The translations under genes were made by a program, and so were the position numbers. This document shows, piece after piece, positions 16,774 to 23,864 of a stretch of DNA of 64,000 nucleotides. Numbering within the stretch: the first letter of the stretch is position 1; the number at the start of each line of letters is the position of its first letter. The notes under the pieces were generated by a model, which was given only the letters and a program-made list of their open reading frames with translations, had not been told where the DNA came from and searched no databases. This stretch comes from Nonomuraea helvata (lineage in GTDB: Bacteria > Actinomycetota > Actinomycetes > Streptosporangiales > Streptosporangiaceae): contig NZ_BAAAXV010000009.1 in assembly GCF_039535785.1 (NCBI RefSeq), positions 992,001 to 1,056,000 on the forward strand. Direction: 5' to 3'.

Positions 16774-18606
16774 TCATCCGATGTCGGCGCCCTCCCGGTA
16801 GCCGCTGGCCTGGGTCTCGAACAGGTGGGCGTACCGGCCGCCAAAGGTGATGAGCTCGTCGTGCGTCCCCTGCTCGACGATCCGCCCGTCGCCGAGCACC
16901 ACGATCAGGTCCGCGTCGCGGAGCGCCCCGAGCCGGTGCGAGACCAGCAGGCTGGTGCGGCCGGCCCGGTGCTCGCGCAGCCGCCGGTGCACCTCGTACT
17001 CGGCCTGCGCGTCCAGGCCCGAGCTGGGCTCGTCGAGGATGAGCAGGTCGCGGCCCTCGCGCACCAGCGCGCGGGCCAGGGCCAGGCGCTGCCACTGGCC
17101 CCCGGAGAGCGTCACGCCTGCCTGCGGGTCGTCGCCGTCGGAGCCGAAGAAGATGCGGCTCAGCATGGTGTCGTAGCCCCGGGGCAGCGCCTGGACGGTT
17201 TCGTGCGCGCCGGCCAGCTCGGCGGCGGCCCGGATCCTGGCGCGGTCGGACATCGCCTCGAGCTCGCCCACCCCGATGTTCTCCGCCGCGGTCAGGTCGT
17301 AGCTCATGTAGTCCTGGAAGAGCACGCCCATCCTGGCGCGCAGCTCGGCGGGTGGCACGTCGCGGAGGTCGATGCCGTCCCAGAGGATCGCGCCGCGGGA
17401 CGGGTCGTAGAAGCGGCACAGCAGCTTGATCAGCGTGCTCTTGCCGGCCCCGTTGAGCCCCACCAGCGCGACGGACGCGCCGTGCGGGATCGTCAGGTTC
17501 ACCCCGCGCAGCACCCAGGGATGGCTCTCGTCGTACCGGAACCACACGTCGCGGAGCTCGATGCCGCGGCGCAGCGCGGGCAGCGGCTTCGGCTCGCCGG
17601 GCGTCGGCAGGTCGCCGGGCAGCGACGTCACCCGTTCGTGGTGGGCGAAGAGAAGCAGCGCCTGGCGGGCGTTCGCGGCGTTCTCCACCGTGGCGACCAG
17701 CGCGGTCTGCGTCCCCGCCACGGAGGCGGCGAACGCGGTCACGTCGCCGAGGGTGAGCCGGCCGGACAGGGCGGAGTACACCGCCCAGAGCAGCCCGGCA
17801 CCGCTGACCGCGGCGGAGAGCGCCGCGAGCGCCGACTGCGTGAACGCCTCCCGCCGGTCCAGCCGTCGCTCCCCTGCCTGCACGACGGCCAGTTCGCCGA
17901 GCACCCGGCGCTTGAGGAAGTCGCCGAGCCCGAAGAGCCGGACCTCCTTGACGGCCTCCGCATCGGTGATCAGGGAGGAGTAGAAGATCTGCCGCCGGGC
18001 CGCGGCGGACTGTCCGGCGATCATCTTGACCCGGCGCTTCTCCAGGGACATCCGCGCCGCGATGATGGGCAGCGCCGCGAGCGCCACCAGGCCCGCCATG
18101 AGCGGGCTCAGCACGGCGAGGGCGGCGAGGAGCCCGGCCAGGGCGATGGCGTTGCGGCCGAGGTCGAACAGGCCGGAGGTGATCGGCCCCATCGCGCCGC
18201 CCGTCGCCTGCACGGCCATGCGCAGATCGTCGAGGAAGACCGGGTTCTCGAACCGCGACAGGCCGTGGAACCCGTTCACCCGCGTGTACAGGCGGTCCTG
18301 GAGCAGCAGGTCCAGCCGCCGGTCCGACTCGCCGCGCAGATACCCGGTCAGCTGCGGCAGCACCCCGGCGACCAGCCCCAGCGCGACGAGGGCGGCGACC
18401 GGCGCGAGCACGTGTTCCGGCCGCCCTGTCGTCAGCCCGTCCACGAGCAGCTTGGTCGCCCACACGGTGCCCGTGGGCAGCAGCCCGGACAGGAGGGTGA
18501 CCCCGAGTTGCGACACCGCCAGCACCGGACCGGTCCGCCAGCACAGCAGCGCCAGGGTGGCGGCGCGCCGCAGCGGACCCCGTCTCCCCTCGGGGGACTC
18601 GGTCAC
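16774..18606 (-). CDS. ABC exporter (fused membrane and ATPase domains)
   Basis: 610 residues: six membrane helices in the first ~310, then the nucleotide-binding domain with Walker A GLNGAGKST, Q-loop FQDYMSYDLT, signature LSGGQWQRLALARAL, Walker B LLILDEPSSGLD and H-loop SHRLG. There is no N-terminal C39 peptidase, so leader removal must be done by another enzyme, and an S26 peptidase gene is upstream in the same direction. The GTG start overlaps the thioredoxin gene by four bases. It probably exports the six-Cys peptide encoded at 19168-19362. Confidence 0.93.
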   Translation of the reverse strand: MTESPEGRRGPLRRAATLALLCWRTGPVLAVSQLGVTLLSGLLPTGTVWATKLLVDGLTTGRPEHVLAPVAALVALGLVAGVLPQLTGYLRGESDRRLDLLLQDRLYTRVNGFHGLSRFENPVFLDDLRMAVQATGGAMGPITSGLFDLGRNAIALAGLLAALAVLSPLMAGLVALAALPIIAARMSLEKRRVKMIAGQSAAARRQIFYSSLITDAEAVKEVRLFGLGDFLKRRVLGELAVVQAGERRLDRREAFTQSALAALSAAVSGAGLLWAVYSALSGRLTLGDVTAFAASVAGTQTALVATVENAANARQALLLFAHHERVTSLPGDLPTPGEPKPLPALRRGIELRDVWFRYDESHPWVLRGVNLTIPHGASVALVGLNGAGKSTLIKLLCRFYDPSRGAILWDGIDLRDVPPAELRARMGVLFQDYMSYDLTAAENIGVGELEAMSDRARIRAAAELAGAHETVQALPRGYDTMLSRIFFGSDGDDPQAGVTLSGGQWQRLALARALVREGRDLLILDEPSSGLDAQAEYEVHRRLREHRAGRTSLLVSHRLGALRDADLIVVLGDGRIVEQGTHDELITFGGRYAHLFETQASGYREGADIG

Positions 18607-19100
18607 GTGGCCGGAGCCACGGCGGGCAGGTCGGCCAGTTCTGTGTGCGCGGCCACGACCGTGCCGTCCTGGTCCGTCCTCAGGAACGTCGGGAACGCCT
18701 CGATGCCGACGGCGTGCACGATGCGGAGCGCGTCGTCGCCCGTGACCACGCTCGCCACGCCGCCCAGCACCTCGACCAGGTCACCGGCCGCACCGGCGTC
18801 ACCCGAGACGACCGCGAGGGCGGTCTGGTCCTTGGCCTCCACGGCGAACTGCGGCGCGCGCTCATGACAGGTGTCGCAGCCGACGTCGAAGAACCCCACG
18901 AGCCGCGCTCCCGCCACGTCCCGCGGCAGCGTGCGCCCGACCAGTACGCCGGGATCGTACGGCATCAGCCCCGGCCTCCCCGCGAGGCGCTCGAGCTCGG
19001 CGGTGTGCTCGCGGAGCCGGCGCACCACTGCCAAGGTGAGCACCAGGTCGACCAGGCAGAGCACGCCGACCAGCACGACAGCGGCGATCAGAAAAGGCAT
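18603..19100 (-). CDS. Membrane-anchored thioredoxin-like protein (MauD/TlpA type)
   Basis: 165 residues. The N-terminal membrane anchor (LIAAVVLVGVLCLVDLVLTLAVV) is followed by a thioredoxin fold with active site GCDTCHE (Cys75, Cys78) and a cis-Pro region EAFPTF. The catalytic domain should lie outside the membrane. It starts 67 bases after the six-Cys peptide gene, with GAGGGG upstream, and overlaps the exporter gene. This order mirrors the MauD/MauE partnership, so it probably oxidises or shuffles disulfides of the peptide. Confidence 0.87.
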   Translation of the reverse strand: MPFLIAAVVLVGVLCLVDLVLTLAVVRRLREHTAELERLAGRPGLMPYDPGVLVGRTLPRDVAGARLVGFFDVGCDTCHERAPQFAVEAKDQTALAVVSGDAGAAGDLVEVLGGVASVVTGDDALRIVHAVGIEAFPTFLRTDQDGTVVAAHTELADLPAVAPAT

Positions 19101-19167
19101 CGGACAACCACCCCTCGTGTTCGGAGACCGGCGACGGCGGACGCCGCCGCCGGCTCACGTGTGCTAC

Positions 19168-19362
19168 CTAGCCGCCGCAGATTCTGAACGCGTAGCAGGA
19201 CCCACAGCGGGTCGTGCCGCCGGCGGTCGTGCAGATCTTCCGGAAGTCGGAACGCTCTCTGCAGTAGCAGTGCACGTACCACTCGGCGGCCGCCTTCGCG
19301 GACGCCTTCGGCACGAGCCTCTCGAGAATCCTGTCGCCGAGCTTGCCCAAGACAGCAGTCAT
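19168..19362 (-). CDS. Six-cysteine small peptide, likely exported precursor
   Basis: 64 residues with a very good ribosome binding site (AAGGAG seven bases before ATG). Residues 1-24 form an amphipathic, non-Sec leader (GKLGDRILERLVPKASAKA). The rest carries cysteines at 32, 34, 44, 53, 56 and 62 and ends in ICGG. AKA and AAA around residues 22-26 fit signal-peptidase cleavage, and an S26 peptidase gene is in the same set. No lanthipeptide, radical-SAM or YcaO enzyme is nearby, so the likely modification is three disulfides. Function (antimicrobial, signal or structural) is unknown. I do not recognise a described family. Confidence 0.8.
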   Translation of the reverse strand: MTAVLGKLGDRILERLVPKASAKAAAEWYVHCYCRERSDFRKICTTAGGTTRCGSCYAFRICGG

Positions 19363-19436
19363 GTTCGCTCCTTGTGTAGCGATGCGGTCAGGCCGAAACG
19401 CTATGTGGGCGAGATACAGCGGCCGATACACCCGGT

Positions 19437-22322
19437 CTACATCCGTGCGATGAGCAGCCTCTCCAGCACCGGATCCCGCCGCATCGCCGGATCGGCGAAG
19501 AGCTTTTCGGCCTTGCGGGCGTCCTCCTCAGCCCGCGGATCTCCTGACGCCGCGCGGGCCCTGGCGAGCTGGCGGGTGCACGCGGCGAAGCCGTACGCGT
19601 CACCGATCTGCGCGGTCAGCTCCAGGGCTCTGGACAGGTCGGCCTCGGCCGCGGCGGGGTCACCGTACCGCAACCGGATCTCGGACCTGCTGAGCAGCAC
19701 CTCCCACTCGTCCTCCCTGTTACCTGTCTGCTCGCAGCGGACCAGCGCCTCGTCCAGCACGGCCAGCGCCTTGTCCCGGTGGTCGAGCAGGCAGTGGGCG
19801 CGGCCGAGCGCCGCCAGCGTGATGCTCTCGCCGTACAGGTCTCGATCGGCGTGGCGGACGGTCAGGCACCGTTCGAAGCGGTCCACCGCCTCGGCGTCCC
19901 TGCCCAACCGGAGCAGGACCTCTCCCAGATTGTGACCGACCAGCCCGGCGCGCTTGGACCCGTGCGCCTTGAGTATCCGCAGGCTCGCGCTGATATGGCT
20001 CAGTGCGGCGCTCAGATCGCCGGTTCGCATGCACAGCCAGCCGAGATTGTGCAGCGCCAGCCCCTCCTCCTCGCGGTCGCCCAGCTCGCGCCAGAGCTCG
20101 GGAGCCCGCCGCAGGAGGCCGTAGGCCGCCTCGGTCTGGCCGGCCCGCCATTCCAGCAGCCCCAGTGTCGCGAGCGTGGCCGCCTCCGCGCCTCGGTCGC
20201 CGTCCCGGCCCGCCACCTCGACGGCCAGCCGCGCGACGGTCTCGAGCTCGCGCCAGTAGCCGCCCTTCATCGCCATGGCCTTGACCAGGGCCATCAGCTC
20301 GATGACGAAGCGTGCCACGTCCGGTTCACCGCGCGCTGCCTGGACGGCCGCCGCGACCAGGCAGCGCAGCTCCACGTCGAACCAGCGCACCGCCGCGGCG
20401 GGGTCGCGCAGGACCAGGCCCGGATCGCGCCGCCGTGGCCTGCTTCCCCCGCCGGCTCGCAGGTGCGGCTGGAGCAGGTCGCGCATCTGGCCGCAGAGAT
20501 CGAGGTACCAGTCCAGGGCACGCCGTACGGCCAGGGCCGACTCCTCCGGCGGGTCATGGGCGGCGGCCAGCTCGGCCGCGAAGAGCCGCAGCAGGTCGTG
20601 CGTGCGGAACCGGCTCTCGCCGACCGGCTCGATCAGGCGCGCCTCGACCAGTTCGTCGAGCGCGGCCTCGGCGGATTTCCGGTCGGCGTCGACCAGCGCC
20701 GCGGTCAGCTCGACGCCCACCTCCGGCACCTCCAGCACGCCGAACAGGCGGAAGGCGGTCTTCGCGGTGCTCGTCAGGGTCGCGTAGCCGACCTCGAAGC
20801 AGGAGCGGAGTCGCAGGTCGGCCGCCTGCAGCTCGTCCAGCCGCCGCCGCCGGCTGCCCAGGCGCTCGTTGAAGCTCGCGAGCGACCAGTCCGGCCGGCC
20901 CGCGAGGCGGGCGCCGGCGATGCGCAACGCCAGTGGGTGGTGGCAGCACCAGCGCGCGATCTCGGCCGCCGCCTCCGCCTCGGCGGCCACTCGCGCCTGG
21001 CCGGCCAGCAGCGCCAGCATCCGTACCGACTGCTCCTCGTCGAGCGGGTCCACGGCGATCGGCACGCCGTCCAGCGTGGTCAACGCCGACCGGCTCGTGA
21101 CCAGCGCCGCACAGCCGCCGCCCGCCGGCAGCAAGGGGGCCACCTGGGCGGCGCCGACGGCGTTGTCGAGGACGACCAGGACGCGCCGGTCGGCCAGCAA
21201 CGACTGGTAGAGGGCGGCCGCCTCCGCCGGCGCCGCGGGCACCTCTCCGGGAGGCACCCCCAGGGCGCGCAGGAAACGGCCGAGCACCTCGGGGGGTCGC
21301 AACGGCGACAGGCCCGAGGTCGATCCCTGCAGGTCGACGTAGAGGTGGCCGTCGGGATAACGGTCGGCCGCGCGGTACGCCGCCTTCAAGGCGAGCGTCG
21401 ACTTGCCCACCCCGCCGGGACCGTGCAGCGCCAGCACGGGCGGCCCCGCGTCGGCGCTCAGCGCGATGTGGATCCGGAGCAGCTCGGCCGAACGGCCCAC
21501 GAACGCGGTCGGCTCCCGTGGCAGCTGGCGTGGCCGGGCGCGCCCGTCGTCGGCGGAGGCCTCCGGCAGGAGGGTGGCGTCCCTGCGCAGGATCAGCTGG
21601 TGCAGTCTGCGCAGGTCGGGGCCTGGATCGAGGCCCAGCTCGTCGGCGAGGACCCGGCGGGCGGCTCCGAACGCGTCCAGCGCGCCGACCACGTCGCCGC
21701 TCTGGTACAGGGCCACCATGAGCTGGCCGTACAGCCGCTCGCGCAGCGGGTACTGCCCGATCACCTCGCGCAGCCGCTTGGCCGCCGTCGCGTGCCTGCC
21801 CAGGGCGAGCTGGATCTCCGCGTGCTCCTCCACGACGCTCAAGTAGTGGTCGGTGAGGCGCGCGACCACCTCCCGCAGGGTCGGCCCCAGCGGCACGTCC
21901 TCGGCCGCCATCCCCTGCCACAGCGCGAGCGCCCGGGTGTACGCGTCCAGGGCGCCACTGAGATCGCGCCTGGCCAGTGCCTGGCGGCCGTGCGCGGACA
22001 GCGCCTCGAACTGGAGGAGGTCGAACTCCTCGGGATCGACCCGTAACAGGTATCCGGCGTCCGAGGTGACCAGGCGCTCGACCACCGGGTCGGCCGCGGG
22101 CGGCATCAGCTTACGCAGCCGCATGAGGTACGTACGCAGGTTCGCCACGGCGGACGGGGGCGGCTGGTCGTCCCAGACCTCCGCCACCAATGTCCGGATC
22201 GGGACGACATGGCCCGCCCGGGCGAGCAGCATGGCGAGCACGGTCCGCTGCTTGGGCGCCGCGATCCTGGCCGGCGAGCCGTCGGCGTCGACCCGCAGCG
22301 GCCCGAGAAGCCGGAACTTCAC
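19437..22322 (-). CDS. AfsR/SARP family transcriptional regulator
   Basis: 961 residues from the GTG at 22322. Domains: OmpR-like winged helix (1-95), bacterial transcriptional activator domain (96-245), NB-ARC ATPase with Walker A GPGGVGKST (301-309) and VLVVLDNA, winged region ending FRTHDLLRLFAAELA, and C-terminal TPRs (about 650-950). SARPs activate biosynthetic clusters. It begins 10 bases after the S26 peptidase gene and ends 74 bases before the six-Cys peptide, so it is the obvious in-cluster activator. Confidence 0.95.
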   Translation of the reverse strand: MKFRLLGPLRVDADGSPARIAAPKQRTVLAMLLARAGHVVPIRTLVAEVWDDQPPPSAVANLRTYLMRLRKLMPPAADPVVERLVTSDAGYLLRVDPEEFDLLQFEALSAHGRQALARRDLSGALDAYTRALALWQGMAAEDVPLGPTLREVVARLTDHYLSVVEEHAEIQLALGRHATAAKRLREVIGQYPLRERLYGQLMVALYQSGDVVGALDAFGAARRVLADELGLDPGPDLRRLHQLILRRDATLLPEASADDGRARPRQLPREPTAFVGRSAELLRIHIALSADAGPPVLALHGPGGVGKSTLALKAAYRAADRYPDGHLYVDLQGSTSGLSPLRPPEVLGRFLRALGVPPGEVPAAPAEAAALYQSLLADRRVLVVLDNAVGAAQVAPLLPAGGGCAALVTSRSALTTLDGVPIAVDPLDEEQSVRMLALLAGQARVAAEAEAAAEIARWCCHHPLALRIAGARLAGRPDWSLASFNERLGSRRRRLDELQAADLRLRSCFEVGYATLTSTAKTAFRLFGVLEVPEVGVELTAALVDADRKSAEAALDELVEARLIEPVGESRFRTHDLLRLFAAELAAAHDPPEESALAVRRALDWYLDLCGQMRDLLQPHLRAGGGSRPRRRDPGLVLRDPAAAVRWFDVELRCLVAAAVQAARGEPDVARFVIELMALVKAMAMKGGYWRELETVARLAVEVAGRDGDRGAEAATLATLGLLEWRAGQTEAAYGLLRRAPELWRELGDREEEGLALHNLGWLCMRTGDLSAALSHISASLRILKAHGSKRAGLVGHNLGEVLLRLGRDAEAVDRFERCLTVRHADRDLYGESITLAALGRAHCLLDHRDKALAVLDEALVRCEQTGNREDEWEVLLSRSEIRLRYGDPAAAEADLSRALELTAQIGDAYGFAACTRQLARARAASGDPRAEEDARKAEKLFADPAMRRDPVLERLLIARM

Positions 22323-22332
22323 CTCACGCCGC

Positions 22333-22788
22333 CTACAGGGCGGATCCGCCCAGCCTTCGCAGCGCGACCCCGAGCAGGCGATCGCCCGCGAAGAAGCCGC
22401 GCTGCCGCGAGTCGACACTATGGGGGTTGTCGCCGTAGACCACCAGCGAGCCCGCGGGCACGCGGTCGACACTGCCGTCGATCCCCGGCGGCACCGGGTC
22501 TCCCGGGAGGGCGACGGCGCGCTTGATGTTCCAGCGCCGGCCGTCCGTGCCGGGAGGTCCGGGCAGGATCTTCCCGGTGGGATCGAGCGGGGGCTCGAGC
22601 ACCACGACGTCGCCCTTGGACACCTGGTCGAGCCGGCGCCGCCGGACCAGGACGCGGTCGCCGTCACTGAGTGTCGGGGCCATGCTCGTCCCGTTGACGG
22701 TGACCACCACGTACCGCCGGCGGGCCACCAGGGCGGCGGTCGCCGCCACGAGAACACCGGCGAGCAACCCCATGCTGATCAGCTTCAT
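22333..22788 (-). CDS. S26 family signal peptidase
   Basis: 151 residues, one N-terminal membrane helix (residues 5-21). The Ser-Lys dyad is visible: GTSMAPTL with Ser35 and IKRAVALPGD with Lys89; GDNPHSVDSRQRG completes the fold. It is shorter than housekeeping LepB. It heads the co-directional set with the SARP, six-Cys peptide, thioredoxin, exporter and MauE genes. Since the exporter lacks a C39 domain, this may be the dedicated leader peptidase. Confidence 0.9.
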   Translation of the reverse strand: MKLISMGLLAGVLVAATAALVARRRYVVVTVNGTSMAPTLSDGDRVLVRRRRLDQVSKGDVVVLEPPLDPTGKILPGPPGTDGRRWNIKRAVALPGDPVPPGIDGSVDRVPAGSLVVYGDNPHSVDSRQRGFFAGDRLLGVALRRLGGSAL

Positions 22789-22827
22789 CGCTCACTTCCG
22801 CCGTCGGCCCTATTGATCTTCGTGTGG

Positions 22828-23805
22828 TTAAGATCTCCGGCGGCTCTCCGAACTGTCAACACCGGGGCTCTGTCGCGTGGCGGCGGCGATGCGTTCGGCC
22901 AGCTGCCGCGAGCACGCGACCAGCTCGGGCGGCCCCTCGATCGTGTACGGCACACCCACCGCGGCCAGCATGACGGCCAGCCACTCCCAGGAGTCGGCGG
23001 CGGTGACGTAGCGGCAGGTGTCGTCGTCGATCGCCTCCAGCGAGCCGGCCTGGGCCATCAGCCGTCCGGAGACGTGGGCCAGGGGGGCGGCGAACCACAC
23101 CACGCCGTGGCACGGGCTGCCCTGAAGGAAGCCCACGGCCTCGCCGGAGGGCGGCTCCTGCGGGGTGAACGTGGTGCCGGGAACGGCGAGGCGATCGATC
23201 CGGTCGAGGCGGAACGTGCGCCAGTCCTGGCGGTCGGCGTCCCAGCCGAGCAGATACCAGTGGCCGCCGAACAGCACCTGCCGGTACGGCTGGACCCGGC
23301 GTTCCGTACTGCGCCCGGCGCGGCTGGTGTAGTGGAAGCGGACGTCCTGGTGCGCGTGCGCGGCGGTGCCCAGCAGCTGCACGGTCCGCAGGTCCAGCGG
23401 CCGGGCCACCCGCGACACGGCCTCGGTGGAGGCCGACAGGGCCTCGATCCGATGGCGCAGCCGCGGCGGGAGCGCCTGGCCGAGCTTGCGCAGAGCGCTG
23501 TCCGCCGCGGCGACGGCGCCGTCGGCGCGGGAGAGCGCGGCGAAGCGCAACCCGACCACGGTCGCCACGGCCTCGTCGTCGGTGAGCACCAGCGGCGGCA
23601 TGGCCCGGCCCGCCAGGAGCTGGTAGCCGCCGCCCGGGCCGCGGAGCGAGGAGACCGGATAGCCGAGGTCGCGCAGCCGCTCGATGTCGCGCCGCAGCGT
23701 ACGCGGAGAGGTGCGCAGCGCCTCGGCGAGCTCGGCGGCCTGCCAGGCACTGCCGTCCCGCAGGAGCGACAGGAGCTCCAGCATCCGCTTGCTCGGATCG
23801 GGCAT
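22828..23805 (-). CDS. WYL-domain HTH transcriptional regulator
   Basis: 325 residues from the ATG at 23805. The N-terminal HTH_11-type winged helix (MLELLSLLRDGSAWQAAELA, then SPRTLRRDIERLRDLGYPV) is followed by a WYL sensor domain (VQPYRQVLFGGHWYLLGWD, FRLDRI). It is divergent from the UvrA-like gene with only 59 bases between starts. That gap contains a near-perfect inverted repeat, so it likely regulates itself and the UvrA-like gene. Confidence 0.9.
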   Translation of the reverse strand: MPDPSKRMLELLSLLRDGSAWQAAELAEALRTSPRTLRRDIERLRDLGYPVSSLRGPGGGYQLLAGRAMPPLVLTDDEAVATVVGLRFAALSRADGAVAAADSALRKLGQALPPRLRHRIEALSASTEAVSRVARPLDLRTVQLLGTAAHAHQDVRFHYTSRAGRSTERRVQPYRQVLFGGHWYLLGWDADRQDWRTFRLDRIDRLAVPGTTFTPQEPPSGEAVGFLQGSPCHGVVWFAAPLAHVSGRLMAQAGSLEAIDDDTCRYVTAADSWEWLAVMLAAVGVPYTIEGPPELVACSRQLAERIAAATRQSPGVDSSESRRRS

Positions 23806-23822
23806 TCTGCCAGGTTCGCACA

Positions 23823-23845
23823 TTGTGGCCATGATCTGACCACAA
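23823..23845. promoter_or_regulatory. Inverted repeat between WYL regulator and uvrA-like gene
   Basis: TTGTGGCCA and TGACCACAA are inverted nine-base arms with one mismatch around a five-base centre. The site lies 18 bases upstream of the WYL start and 20 bases upstream of the UvrA-like start, an ideal shared operator position. Confidence 0.7.
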
Positions 23846-23864
23846 CCCTGCCTAGCGTCACCGC

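Noticed and set aside
16577..18544. Minus-strand frame that seems to fuse an Arg-rich protein to the MauE-like protein
   Set aside because: The first part is an out-of-frame reading of the exporter gene. Only the MauE portion from 16576 down has family features.
19779..22046. 755-codon plus-strand frame opposite the SARP gene
   Set aside because: Shadow of the SARP reading frame; low-complexity composition.
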